Assembly: GCA_001314715.1 (NCBI GenBank)
Contig: LJSV01000001.1
Location: 248,001 to 312,000 of the forward strand
Length of the DNA: 64,000 nt
Reading direction: 5' to 3'
From: Rhodobacteraceae bacterium HLUCCA12
GTDB lineage: Bacteria > Pseudomonadota > Alphaproteobacteria > Rhodobacterales > Rhodobacteraceae
A model generated the notes under the pieces. That model had not been told where the DNA came from. It did no database searches and worked only from the letters and a program-made list of their open reading frames with translations. Position numbers and translations under genes: made by a program. Positions 1 to 8,601 of the stretch are shown here, piece by piece. The stretch's first letter is position 1, and every line of letters starts with the position of its first letter.

Positions 1-678
1 CGTCCGCTCACCCCGTTCGTCACGCAGGCGGTGTGCCTGGCCAGCCTGGCGATCCTGGGCCTGCGACTGGAGCGTCGTGGCAGGCCCATGCGCAGGCGGG
101 GCGCGGTGGTGGCCAACCATGCCTCATGGCTGGACATCTTTTCCATCAATGCGGTGCAACGGGTGTATTTCGTCTCGAAATCCGAGGTGGCGGGCTGGCC
201 CGGCATCGGCTGGCTGGCCCGCGCGACCGGCACGGTCTTCATCAACCGAAACGCCCGCGATGCCCGCCTGCAGAAGGACATCTTTGAGGCCCGCTTGCGC
301 GCCGGCCATCACCTGTGCTTTTTCCCCGAGGGCACCAGCACCGACGGCGCCCGCGTGATCAGCTTCAAGCCGACGCTGTTTGCGGCCTTCTTCACCCATG
401 GTCTGGCCGATATCCTGCATATCCAGCCCGCCACCGTGGCCTATGTCGCGCCAAGATCGCGCGATCCGCGCTTTTACGCCTGGTGGGGCGAACTGGGCTT
501 TGCGCCGCATTTGTTGGCGATCCTGGCGACGGCGCGGCGCGGGCGGGTGGTGGTCAGCTTCCACCCGCCGGTGCGGGTTGCCGATTTCGCCGGCCGCAAG
601 GACCTGGCACGCCATTGCGAAGATAGCGTGCGCGCGGGCCTGCGCGATGCGCTGCCGCCGGGAGCGATGCGCGAATAG
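1..678 (+). CDS. 1-acyl-glycerol-3-phosphate acyltransferase-like protein (PlsC/OlsA family), 5' end outside window
   Basis: The reading frame is open from base 1 to the stop at 678, so the start lies upstream of the window; 225 residues are visible. It carries the acyltransferase HX4D box (His40 to Asp45 of the visible part, HASWLD) and the FPEGTS phosphate-binding box at about residues 108-113, as in PlsC-type enzymes. These transfer an acyl chain from acyl-ACP or acyl-CoA to lysophosphatidate, or to lyso-ornithine lipid in OlsA proteins, at the inner membrane. Which acceptor is used cannot be read from the sequence. The TrmJ gene follows 75 bp downstream on the same strand. Family call firm, acceptor uncertain. 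Confidence 0.85.
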   Translation, partial: RPLTPFVTQAVCLASLAILGLRLERRGRPMRRRGAVVANHASWLDIFSINAVQRVYFVSKSEVAGWPGIGWLARATGTVFINRNARDARLQKDIFEARLRAGHHLCFFPEGTSTDGARVISFKPTLFAAFFTHGLADILHIQPATVAYVAPRSRDPRFYAWWGELGFAPHLLAILATARRGRVVVSFHPPVRVADFAGRKDLARHCEDSVRAGLRDALPPGAMRE

Positions 679-753
679 CCCGGCCGGGGATTGATCTTTC
701 CTGCGCCGCCCGGCATTGCAGGCGCCGACGGAAAAGTCGGGCGAGGGCAGGAA

Positions 754-1503
754 ATGCGGCCATTGACGAGCGAAGCGGGATCGGCGCCGATCATGGTTCT
801 GGTGCGCCCGCAGATGGGCGAGAACATCGGCGCGGCGGCGCGCGCGATGCTGAACTTCGGGCTTGAGCACATGCGCCTTGTCGGCCCGCGCGACGGCTGG
901 CCGAACCCGGCGGCTGTCGCCATGGCTTCGGGCGCGGGGCCGGTGCTGGATCATGCCGGGGTCTTTGCCGATCTGCCGGGCGCGCTGGCCGATTGCGATT
1001 ATGTCTATGCCACCACCGCGCGCGCGCGCGGTCTGGTCAAGCCGGTGCTGACGCCCGAGGCCGCGATGGACGAGGCGCGCGCGCTGATCGGCGCGGGCAA
1101 GCGCGTGGCGGTCCTGTTCGGCCCCGAACGTGCCGGGCTGGAAAACGAGGACGTGGCGCGCGCCAATGCCATTGTCACCATCCCGGTCAACCCCGCCTTC
1201 TATTCGCTGAATCTGGCGCAGGGCGTGTTGCTTCTGGCCTATGAGTGGATACGCCGGACCGGCGACACGCCCCTGCGCCAGGACGGGCTGGCCGGGACCG
1301 ATTTCGCCTCGGCCGAAGAGGTCGAGAAACTGGGCGATCACCTTGAGGACAGGCTCGATGCCGCCGGTTTCTTCTTTCCCACGCAAAAGGCCCCCGGCAT
1401 GAAGCTGAACCTGCGCAACATGCTGACCCGCTGGGGCCTGACACGGGCCGAGGTGCAGACCCTGCACGGCATCCTGCGCCAGCTTGTGCGCGGGCCGCGA
1501 TGA
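754..1503 (+). CDS. trmJ: TrmJ/SpoU-family tRNA 2'-O-methyltransferase
   Basis: A 249-residue SPOUT methyltransferase. The N-terminal VRPQMGENIGAAARAMLNFG region and the knot motifs FGPERAGL and SLNLAQGV, which form the S-adenosylmethionine pocket, match the TrmJ branch, which methylates the ribose of nucleotide 32 in tRNA anticodon loops. The start at 754 is preferred over an in-frame upstream codon at 691 because GAGGGCAGG sits just before it and the conserved core begins about 12 residues in. The last 65 residues resemble the helical extension seen in TrmJ. It stands alone, with heme A synthase 55 bp downstream. Confidence 0.88.
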   Translation: MRPLTSEAGSAPIMVLVRPQMGENIGAAARAMLNFGLEHMRLVGPRDGWPNPAAVAMASGAGPVLDHAGVFADLPGALADCDYVYATTARARGLVKPVLTPEAAMDEARALIGAGKRVAVLFGPERAGLENEDVARANAIVTIPVNPAFYSLNLAQGVLLLAYEWIRRTGDTPLRQDGLAGTDFASAEEVEKLGDHLEDRLDAAGFFFPTQKAPGMKLNLRNMLTRWGLTRAEVQTLHGILRQLVRGPR

Positions 1504-1558
1504 ACCCTTGAAGGCCCGGTGAGCGCGCTCTAGCTTGGCGCGGGCAAAGGAGCAAGCG

Positions 1559-2698
1559 ATGGCGAAACGTCCCATCTTCGAAGAGGTTGCCGAGGGCACG
1601 GCCCAGGCCGCGCCGGTGCGCGTGCAGATCGAACGCCCCTCGGGCGCGCGGCGCGCGATCCGGGCCTGGCTGGGGGTCCTGTTCGTGCTGGTCATGGCGA
1701 TGATCGCGGTGGGCGGGCTGACGCGGTTGACCGGATCGGGCCTGTCGATCACCGACTGGCGCCCGCTCAGCGGGGCGATCCCGCCGATGACGGCCGAAGA
1801 CTGGGCGCGCGAATTCGACGCCTATCGCCAGATCGACCAATATCGGCTGGTCAATCAGGGCATGACGCTGGGCGAGTTCCAGTTCATCTATTGGTGGGAA
1901 TGGGGGCATCGCCAGCTGGGCCGCGTGATCGGCCTGGTCTGGGGGCTGGGGTTCGTGTGGTTCTGGCTGCGCGGCCAGATCCCGCCGGGATGGACCGGAC
2001 GCCTGCTGCTGCTGGGCGCGCTGGGGGGCGCGCAGGGGGCGATCGGCTGGTGGATGGTCGCATCCGGCCTGACCGAGGGCATGGTTGCCGTGGCCTCGTA
2101 CCGGCTGGCGGTGCATCTGGGGCTGGCCTTTGTCATTCTGGGGCTGATCGCGTGGTTCATGCTGCTGCTGGGGCGCTCGCAGGCGGCACTGTTGCAGGCG
2201 CGCCGCGGGCGTGAGGCGAAACTGTTCTCGCTTTCGACCGGATTGATGCATTTCGCCTTCCTGCAGATCATCCTTGGCGCACTGGTCGCAGGCATCGACG
2301 CCGGGCGCGGATATACCGACTGGCCGCTGATGGCGGGGCAGGTGATCCCGCCCGCCGCGTTCGAGCTGGAACCGGTCTGGCGCAACTTCTTTGAAAACGA
2401 CGGGCTTGTGCAATTCATCCACCGCACGGCGGGCTATCTGCTGGCCGCCTTCGGCATCGTCGTCTGGCTGCGCGGGCGGCGCGCATCCTATCGCGCGACA
2501 CGCGGGGCCTTTCATACCATGCTGGCCCTGTTGGCCGCGCAAATCAGTCTCGGGATCGTCACGGTGATGCATGGCGCGCCCTGGCCACTGGCGATCACGC
2601 ATCAGGTTCTGGCGGTCGCGCTGTTCGTGGCGATCATTCGCGCGCGGTTTCTGGCGCAGTATCCGCTGGGCGCAACAATCGGTCGGGGGCGGGCATGA
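1559..2698 (+). CDS. ctaA: Heme A synthase (COX15/CtaA)
   Basis: A 379-residue multi-helix membrane protein of the COX15 family, which oxidises the C8 methyl of heme O to the formyl group of heme A for aa3-type cytochrome oxidase. Recognisable segments are GGLTRLTGSGLSITDWRP after the first helix, WWEWGHRQLGR with a heme-ligand His, the QGAIGWWMVASGL stretch, and later H residues in QFIHRTAGY and AITHQ. The alphaproteobacterial (type 2) length and layout fit. The start at 1559 is chosen because AAGGAG lies six bases upstream; an in-frame ATG at 1535 lacks this. Its stop overlaps the ATG of the carboxypeptidase by 4 bp, implying coupled translation. Confidence 0.93.
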   Translation: MAKRPIFEEVAEGTAQAAPVRVQIERPSGARRAIRAWLGVLFVLVMAMIAVGGLTRLTGSGLSITDWRPLSGAIPPMTAEDWAREFDAYRQIDQYRLVNQGMTLGEFQFIYWWEWGHRQLGRVIGLVWGLGFVWFWLRGQIPPGWTGRLLLLGALGGAQGAIGWWMVASGLTEGMVAVASYRLAVHLGLAFVILGLIAWFMLLLGRSQAALLQARRGREAKLFSLSTGLMHFAFLQIILGALVAGIDAGRGYTDWPLMAGQVIPPAAFELEPVWRNFFENDGLVQFIHRTAGYLLAAFGIVVWLRGRRASYRATRGAFHTMLALLAAQISLGIVTVMHGAPWPLAITHQVLAVALFVAIIRARFLAQYPLGATIGRGRA

Positions 2699-4167
2699 GC
2701 GCATATACGGAATTGCTGGCGCATGAGCGCCAGACCCAGGCGCTGGCGCAGGTGATGGGCCGGCTGGGATGGGACCAGGAGACGATGATGCCGCGCGGCG
2801 CGGCCGGGCAACGCGCCGAGGAGATGGGCGCGCTGGAAGGCGTCCTGCACGCCCGCCGCACCGATCCGCGCATCGGCGACTGGCTGTCGGCGGCCGAACC
2901 CCCGGATGCGGGCGGGCGCGCGACCTTGCGTCATATCCGCCGGTCCTATGCCCGTCATACCCGCGTGCCCGCCGCACTGGCCGAGGAACTTGCCCGCGTC
3001 ACCTCGACCGCGCAGGGCATCTGGGCCGAGGCGCGCGCGCGCGACGACACCGCCCATTTTCTGCCCTGGCTGGAACGGGTGGTCAGGCTCAGGCGCGAAG
3101 AGGCATCGGCACTGGCCGCCGGCGGCGATCTCTATGACGCGCTTCTGGACGATTACGAACCCGGCGCCACCGCGGCCACGATCGGCGCCATGTTCGACCG
3201 GATGCGCCCGCGCCTGGTCGATCTGCGCGCCGCGCTGTTGGCCGCGCCGAACCCGCCCGCCCGGCTGAAAGGCGAATTCCCGCGCGAGGCGCAGCTGCGG
3301 CTGGCGCGGCTTCTGGCCGAAACCTTTGGCTATGATTTCACGCGCGGGCGGCTGGACCTGGCGGTGCATCCGTTTTCGTCGGGGTCGGGGGCGGATGTGC
3401 GTATCACGACCCGCATCGACGAAAGCGATCCGTTCAACTGCCTTTATTCGACGATCCACGAGGTCGGGCACGCCGCCTATGAACAGAATATCGACCCCGC
3501 CCATGCGCTGACCCCGCTGGGCGAGGGCGTGTCGATGGGCGTGCACGAAAGCCAGAGCCGGATATTCGAGAACCAGCTCGGCCGCAGCCGTGCCTTTACC
3601 GGCTGGCTGTTCGCGCGGCTGCAAACCGAATTCGGCGATATGGGCCTTGACGGGCCGGACGCCTTTTTCGCCACGGTGAACCGCGTCAGCCCCGGTTTCA
3701 TCCGCACCGAGGCCGACGAGGTGCAATACAACCTGCATATCATGCTGCGCTTCGACCTCGAACGGGCGCTGATCGCGGGGGATCTGGCGGTCGCCGATCT
3801 TGAGGCCGCGTGGAACGATCGTTTCATGGCCGATTTCGGCGTCGCGGTGCCGCGCCCGTCGCAGGGCCTGCTGCAAGATGTGCATTGGTCGATCGGCCTG
3901 TTCGGCTATTTCCCGACCTACAGTCTGGGCAATGTCTATGCCGGTTGCCTGATGCAGGCGCTGCGCCGCGATCGTCCGGCGCTGGACGATGAACTGGCGG
4001 CGGGCGATCTGAGCGGGGCAACCGGCTGGCTGCGCGATGCGGTGCAGGTGCATGGCGGGCTGATGACCCCTGCCGATACCATCGCGCGCGCCTGCGGCTT
4101 CACCCCGCACGAGGGGCCGCTGCTGGACTATCTCGACGACAAGTTTCGCGCATTGTACGGGGTGTGA
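2695..4167 (+). CDS. Carboxypeptidase Taq-type metallopeptidase (M32)
   Basis: A 490-residue cytoplasmic zinc carboxypeptidase of family M32. The zinc site is HEVGH at residues 255-259 with the downstream Glu285 in HESQS, a pairing characteristic of this family. Late motifs such as YNLHIMLRFDLE and SIGLFGYFPTYSLGN are also typical. Members remove C-terminal residues from peptides in peptide turnover. Length matches the family. The ATGA overlap with the heme A synthase gene and the TGATG overlap with the next small membrane gene suggest a three-gene transcript, although the functions are unrelated. Confidence 0.93.
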   Translation: MSAYTELLAHERQTQALAQVMGRLGWDQETMMPRGAAGQRAEEMGALEGVLHARRTDPRIGDWLSAAEPPDAGGRATLRHIRRSYARHTRVPAALAEELARVTSTAQGIWAEARARDDTAHFLPWLERVVRLRREEASALAAGGDLYDALLDDYEPGATAATIGAMFDRMRPRLVDLRAALLAAPNPPARLKGEFPREAQLRLARLLAETFGYDFTRGRLDLAVHPFSSGSGADVRITTRIDESDPFNCLYSTIHEVGHAAYEQNIDPAHALTPLGEGVSMGVHESQSRIFENQLGRSRAFTGWLFARLQTEFGDMGLDGPDAFFATVNRVSPGFIRTEADEVQYNLHIMLRFDLERALIAGDLAVADLEAAWNDRFMADFGVAVPRPSQGLLQDVHWSIGLFGYFPTYSLGNVYAGCLMQALRRDRPALDDELAAGDLSGATGWLRDAVQVHGGLMTPADTIARACGFTPHEGPLLDYLDDKFRALYGV

Positions 4168-4463
4168 TGATACCGGAGCTTCAGATCCTGGCCATCAACG
4201 CCGTCTGCCTGGGCGTGGCCTATGGCTTCATCTTGCCGGGTCTGGCGCGCAAGACGCCGCGGGCGCTGGCGCTGAACGATCTGGCGGTGTCGGTCGTGGC
4301 GCTGTTCACCGCCGGGGCGCTGTTTTGGGACAGCGGGCAGGGCTTTGACCTGCTGGTGTTCGATGTGAACTGGTTCATTTTCGCGCTGGTGACCTTTGTC
4401 GCGATCGAAACGCCGCTGGCGCTGCACTTCCTGCGTCGTCACGGCATCGACCCGCCGGATTGA
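4167..4463 (+). CDS. Small membrane protein of unknown function
   Basis: A 98-residue protein with three hydrophobic stretches (about residues 5-25, 36-55 and 65-85) and a short polar tail, so probably three membrane helices. I do not recognise a functional family. The ATG at 4167 shares bases with the TGA of the upstream carboxypeptidase gene (TGATG), which supports it as a real, translationally coupled gene. A GTG one codon upstream is possible. It ends ten bases before the stop of the convergent ThiE-like gene. Confidence 0.65.
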   Translation: MIPELQILAINAVCLGVAYGFILPGLARKTPRALALNDLAVSVVALFTAGALFWDSGQGFDLLVFDVNWFIFALVTFVAIETPLALHFLRRHGIDPPD

Positions 4464-4473
4464 CGCGCGCCCC

Positions 4474-5100
4474 CTATAGTCCCAGGGGCGCGACCAGGCT
4501 GCGCATCGCCGCCAGGGGGTCAGCGTCGTTCCAGATCTCGTCGCCGATGGCGAAGAAGTCTGTAACCGGGGCCAGATCCTCGATCAGGGCGGGGGTCAGG
4601 GCGCCCTCGGCCACGACCGGCACCTCGATCATCTCGGACCACCAGGCAAAAAGATCGCGCCCGGCCTGGGCCCCGTCGTCCAGCGGGCTGGCGCCGACCG
4701 GGCCAAAGGCGACGTAATCGGCACCCGCCTCGGCGGCGTTCATGCCGTCATGGCGCGCCGCGCCACAGGCCGCGCCGATGATCGCATCCGGCCCCAACTG
4801 ATCGCGCAGCTTGCGAATCCCGTGTTGCCCGCGCGGCAGGTGCACGCCGTCCAGCCCCAGCCGCTCGGCCAGGATCACATGGCGTTCGATGACGATGGCG
4901 ATGTCGCGCGCATGGGCGATGTCGCGCAGGATGTCCGCGGCCCGGCTGATCGCATCCTCGTCGGTGCTGGCCATCGCCAGCCGCAGGCAGGCAACCGGCA
5001 CGGCGTCAAGCACCCGCGCCAGCGTGTCGCCATAGCCTTCCGGTGCAAAGGCCGGGGGCGTCACAAGGTAAAGCTGCGGGCGGTCGTCGGCTGCGGTCAT
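4474..5100 (-). CDS. Thiamine-phosphate synthase-like protein (ThiE/TenI family)
   Basis: A 208-residue TIM-barrel protein. The strand-loop pieces LYLVTPP, GVHLP, IIGAACG, GADYVAFGPVGAS and VVAEGALTP follow the order seen in ThiE, which joins hydroxymethylpyrimidine diphosphate to thiazole phosphate. Several residues expected in the diphosphate site are altered: AACG replaces the usual GxSxH segment and the loop after GPVGAS lacks the T-x-T-K pattern. A divergent or paralogous role is therefore possible. The start at 5100 has AAGGA upstream and a natural MTAADDRP beginning. There is no thiamine operon around it and it is convergent with the small membrane gene. Confidence 0.72.
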   Translation of the reverse strand: MTAADDRPQLYLVTPPAFAPEGYGDTLARVLDAVPVACLRLAMASTDEDAISRAADILRDIAHARDIAIVIERHVILAERLGLDGVHLPRGQHGIRKLRDQLGPDAIIGAACGAARHDGMNAAEAGADYVAFGPVGASPLDDGAQAGRDLFAWWSEMIEVPVVAEGALTPALIEDLAPVTDFFAIGDEIWNDADPLAAMRSLVAPLGL

Positions 5101-5187
5101 GGCGAAATCCTTGCTGGCGCGCGACCATTTAGCCGCCCGCGGGCGCGCATGCAATGGCCGCGTCCGGGGCGTGGCGCCGGCGCAAGC

Positions 5188-6831
5188 TCAGTTGCCCGCG
5201 CTTTCCATCTTGCGCGTTGCCAGCACGTTTTCCAGCCAGCCCAGCTTCATCTCGGGCACCGATGACAGCAGAAGATCGGTATAATCGTCGAACGGCGGGT
5301 TGAGAACCTCGGTCTTGGTGCCATACCGCTGCACCCGGCCCTGATACATCACGGCGATGGAATCGGCGATGGCGCGCACCGTGGCGATGTCATGGGTGAT
5401 GAACAGATAGGCCACCTGTTCGCGGGCCTGAAGGTTCAAAAGCAGCTTAAGGATGCCGTCGGCGACCAGCGGGTCCAGCGCCGATGTCACCTCGTCGCAG
5501 ATGATCAGCTTGGGGTCGGCGGCCAGCGCGCGGGCAATGCAGACGCGCTGTTTCTGCCCGCCCGACAGTTCGGCCGGATAACGGTCGGCAAAACCCTCGC
5601 CCAGCTCGATCGCGTCCAGCAGTTCCTGCACGCGCGCATCGCGCTTGCGCCCGCGCAGGTTGAAATAGAATTCCAGCGGCCGGCCGATGATGGTGCGCAC
5701 CGTCTGGCGCGGGTTCATCGCCACATCGGCCATCTGGTAGATCATCTGCAACTGGCGCAATTCCTCGCGCGAGCGTGCCTTGAGCGCGGGTGGCAGCGGC
5801 TTGCCGTCAAAGGTGATCGTGCCCGCGCGCGGCGGCAAGAGCCCGGTAATCACCCGCGCCATGGTCGATTTGCCCGATCCCGACTCGCCCACCAGCGCCA
5901 GCGTCTGCCCGGCATACAGATCGACCGAGACATTGCTCAGCACATCGTCCGCCATGGCGCCATACCGCGCGGTGATCCCTTCGGCGCGCAACAGGGGCTC
6001 TTGCGTGGGTTTCTTTTCCTCGTGCTCGATCGCGCGCACCGAGATCAGCGCGCGGGTATAGTCTTCGCGCGGGGCCTCGATGATCTGCTGGACGGTGCCG
6101 TGTTCGACCATCTTGCCGTGGCGCAGCACCATGATTTCATCAGACACCTGCGCCACCACCGCCAGATCGTGCGTGATGTAAAGCGCGGCCACCCCGGTTT
6201 CGCGGATCGCGGTCTTGATCGCGCCCAGAACGTCGATCTGGGTGGTCACGTCCAGCGCCGTCGTCGGCTCGTCAAAGATCACCAGATCGGGTCTCGGGCA
6301 CAGCGCCATCGCCGTCATGGCCCGTTGCAGCTGCCCGCCCGAGACCTGATGCGGATAGCGTTTGCCGAAATTCTCGGGGTCGGGCAGGCTGAGGGTGCGA
6401 AACAACTCCACGGCGCGTTTCTCGGCCTCGGCCTTGCTGCACAATTCATGGCGCAGCGTCGCCTCGATGACCTGGTCCATCAGCCGTCGCGCCGGGTTGA
6501 ACGCGGCGGCGGCCGATTGCGCGACATAGGTCACCTCGCGCCCGCGCAAACGGCGAAGCTGGCGGGGCGACGCGGTGCGAATCTCGCGCCCGTTGAGATA
6601 GATATCGCCGCCGGTCAGACGGATACCGCCGCGCCCATAGGCCAGCGCCGCCAGCCCGATGGTCGATTTGCCGGCGCCCGATTCCCCGATCAGCCCCATG
6701 ACCTTGCCGCGCTCAAGCCTGAGCGAGACATCGTCCACGATCACCGCATTTCGCGGAACTTCGCCCGGAGCATAGACCGTGGCCTCGATGCGCAGGTTGC
6801 GAATGTCCAGAAGCGGGTCGGAGTCAGACAC
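5188..6831 (-). CDS. Peptide-type ABC importer, fused double ATPase
   Basis: A 547-residue protein holding two ABC ATPase domains in tandem, equivalent to a DppD–DppF fusion. The first half has Walker A GESGAGKS (49-56), signature VSGGQLQR and Walker B LVIFDEP; the second half has GESGSGKS, LSGGQKQR and LIICDEV. Each half ends with the oligopeptide-type C-terminal extension. It energises the two permeases encoded just upstream. The start is a GTG at 6831 with a strong AAAGGAGG five bases before it, inside the last codons of the permease gene (8-bp overlap). It is the last gene of a four-gene operon. Confidence 0.93.
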   Translation of the reverse strand: MSDSDPLLDIRNLRIEATVYAPGEVPRNAVIVDDVSLRLERGKVMGLIGESGAGKSTIGLAALAYGRGGIRLTGGDIYLNGREIRTASPRQLRRLRGREVTYVAQSAAAAFNPARRLMDQVIEATLRHELCSKAEAEKRAVELFRTLSLPDPENFGKRYPHQVSGGQLQRAMTAMALCPRPDLVIFDEPTTALDVTTQIDVLGAIKTAIRETGVAALYITHDLAVVAQVSDEIMVLRHGKMVEHGTVQQIIEAPREDYTRALISVRAIEHEEKKPTQEPLLRAEGITARYGAMADDVLSNVSVDLYAGQTLALVGESGSGKSTMARVITGLLPPRAGTITFDGKPLPPALKARSREELRQLQMIYQMADVAMNPRQTVRTIIGRPLEFYFNLRGRKRDARVQELLDAIELGEGFADRYPAELSGGQKQRVCIARALAADPKLIICDEVTSALDPLVADGILKLLLNLQAREQVAYLFITHDIATVRAIADSIAVMYQGRVQRYGTKTEVLNPPFDDYTDLLLSSVPEMKLGWLENVLATRKMESAGN

Positions 6832-7642
6832 CGCGGCCTCCTTTCAGGCTGGTGGTGCGGTTCAGCGCCCAGTCCGCCACCAGGTTGACGGAAATCGACA
6901 GCGTGACGATCGCCACCGCCGGGATCAGCGCCGCCGGGATGCCATAGACGATGCCTTCGCGGTTTTCCTTGACGATACCGCCCCAGTCGGCCATCGGCGG
7001 TTGCACGCCAAGGCCCAGAAACGACAGGGTCGAGATGAACAGGATCGCGAAGATGAAGCGCAAGCCCAGCTCGGCGACCAGGGGCGACAGCGCGTTGGGC
7101 AGGATCTCGCGGAAGATCACCCAGCGCTGCCCCTCGCCGCGCAGGCGCGCGGCCTCGACAAAGTCCATCACGTTGATATCGACCGCAACGGCCCGCGACA
7201 GGCGAAAGACACGGGTCGAATCCAGCAGGCCCATCACCATGATCAGGATCGGCAGCGTGACCGGCATCACCGACAGGACGACCAGCGCAAAGATCAGGGT
7301 CGGGATCGACATCACCAGATCGTTGGTGCGCGACATGACCTGATCGACCCAGCCCCCATAGACCGCCGCAGTGAAACCCAGCACGGCCCCCAGGGTAAAG
7401 GCAACCATCGTTGCCGCCGAAGCCACGAAAATGGTGGTGCGCCCGCCATAGATCATGCGGGTCAGAAGGTCGCGGCCCAGGTTGTCGGTGCCCAGCCAGT
7501 AGTCGGCCGAGGCGGGTTCCCACACATCGCCCACGATCTCGGACATGCCGTAGGGGGCGATGATCGGCGCGAGCAGCGCCGCCAGAAAGAACAGCGCGGT
7601 GATGGCCATGCCCAGAAGGGCGGTCAGTGGAATGCCCTTCAT
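6824..7642 (-). CDS. Peptide-type ABC importer permease (DppC family)
   Basis: A 272-residue inner-membrane permease of the DppC/OppC class. It has the N-terminal helix, then a periplasmic stretch with YWLGTDNLGRDLLTRMIYG, a hallmark of the family. The core helices follow, and the EAA-type loop (EAARLRGEGQRWVIFREILPN) contacts the ATPase. It overlaps the preceding permease gene by 4 bp and the following ATPase gene by 8 bp, so the three are translated together. The substrate is not determined by this subunit. Confidence 0.92.
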   Translation of the reverse strand: MKGIPLTALLGMAITALFFLAALLAPIIAPYGMSEIVGDVWEPASADYWLGTDNLGRDLLTRMIYGGRTTIFVASAATMVAFTLGAVLGFTAAVYGGWVDQVMSRTNDLVMSIPTLIFALVVLSVMPVTLPILIMVMGLLDSTRVFRLSRAVAVDINVMDFVEAARLRGEGQRWVIFREILPNALSPLVAELGLRFIFAILFISTLSFLGLGVQPPMADWGGIVKENREGIVYGIPAALIPAVAIVTLSISVNLVADWALNRTTSLKGGRGV

Positions 7643-8595
7643 TTCGGATGCCTCAGACGCGGGTTGGACAGGATCGAGACGATATCAGCCACCAGGTTCA
7701 GCCCGATATAGACCGAGGCAAAGATCAGCCCGCAGGCCTGCACCACAGGCACATCGCGCTTGGTGACGTGATCGACCAGGTATTGGCCCATGCCCGGATA
7801 GACGAACACCACCTCGATCACGACGACGCCGACCACCAGATAGGCCAGGTTCAGCATGACCACGTTGACGATCGGCGCGATCGAATTCGGCATGGCATGC
7901 CGGGCGATGACGTTGAAACGCCGCAACCCCTTCAACTCGGCGGTTTCGATATAGGCCGACTGCATCACGTTCAGGATTGCTGCGCGGGTCATGCGCATCA
8001 TGTGCGCAAGCACGACCAGGGTCAGCACCATCGCCGGCAGGGCGACCGCGTTCAGCTTCTGGCCAAGGCTCATTCCGGCGTTGATGTTCGACACCGACGG
8101 AAACCAGCCCAGCTGCACCGAGAAGACGAACATGATGATATAGCCCAGCAGGAACTCGGGCAGGGAAATCGAGGTCAGCGTGATCCCCGAGATCAGCCGG
8201 TCCGGCCAGCGGTCGCGGTAGCGCACGGCCAGCAACCCCAGAAAGATGGCCAGCGGCACGGCGACGACCGCGGCGACCGAGGCGAGGAACATCGTGTTGC
8301 CCAACCGGCGCGAGATCGAGTCGGCGATGTCGCGGCCGTTCGATAAAGCGACGCCGAAGTCACCCTGAAGCGCGCCGCCAAGCCATTGGAAATAGCGCAC
8401 GACCGCGGGCTGATCGAGACCCATCTGGGCGCGCATGTTGGCCAGCGCCTGCTCGGTCGCGGTCTGGCCCAGGACGGCTTGTGCCACGTCCCCTGGCAAG
8501 ATCTCGGTGCCGACGAAGATCAGGATCGACGCGGCGAAGAGAAGAAGGAGACCCAGCGCAAGGCGCTGGATCACCAGTGTCAGGACAGGATGCAT
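7639..8595 (-). CDS. Peptide-type ABC importer permease (DppB family)
   Basis: A 318-residue permease of the DppB/OppB class. Signs include the N-terminal helix ending in LPGDVA, the LGLDQPAVVRYFQWLGGALQGDFG stretch typical of the family (MGLDQP onward), and a cytoplasmic EAA loop around TAELKGLRRFNVIARHAMPN. It begins 6 bp after the stop of the binding-protein gene and overlaps the DppC-type gene by 4 bp. With the DppC-like subunit it forms the membrane channel of the importer. Confidence 0.92.
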   Translation of the reverse strand: MHPVLTLVIQRLALGLLLLFAASILIFVGTEILPGDVAQAVLGQTATEQALANMRAQMGLDQPAVVRYFQWLGGALQGDFGVALSNGRDIADSISRRLGNTMFLASVAAVVAVPLAIFLGLLAVRYRDRWPDRLISGITLTSISLPEFLLGYIIMFVFSVQLGWFPSVSNINAGMSLGQKLNAVALPAMVLTLVVLAHMMRMTRAAILNVMQSAYIETAELKGLRRFNVIARHAMPNSIAPIVNVVMLNLAYLVVGVVVIEVVFVYPGMGQYLVDHVTKRDVPVVQACGLIFASVYIGLNLVADIVSILSNPRLRHPK

Positions 8596-8601
8596 CGACC
8601 C

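Noticed and set aside
124-2977. Long minus-strand frames over the first 3 kb
   Set aside because: They mirror TrmJ and heme A synthase and have shadow composition.
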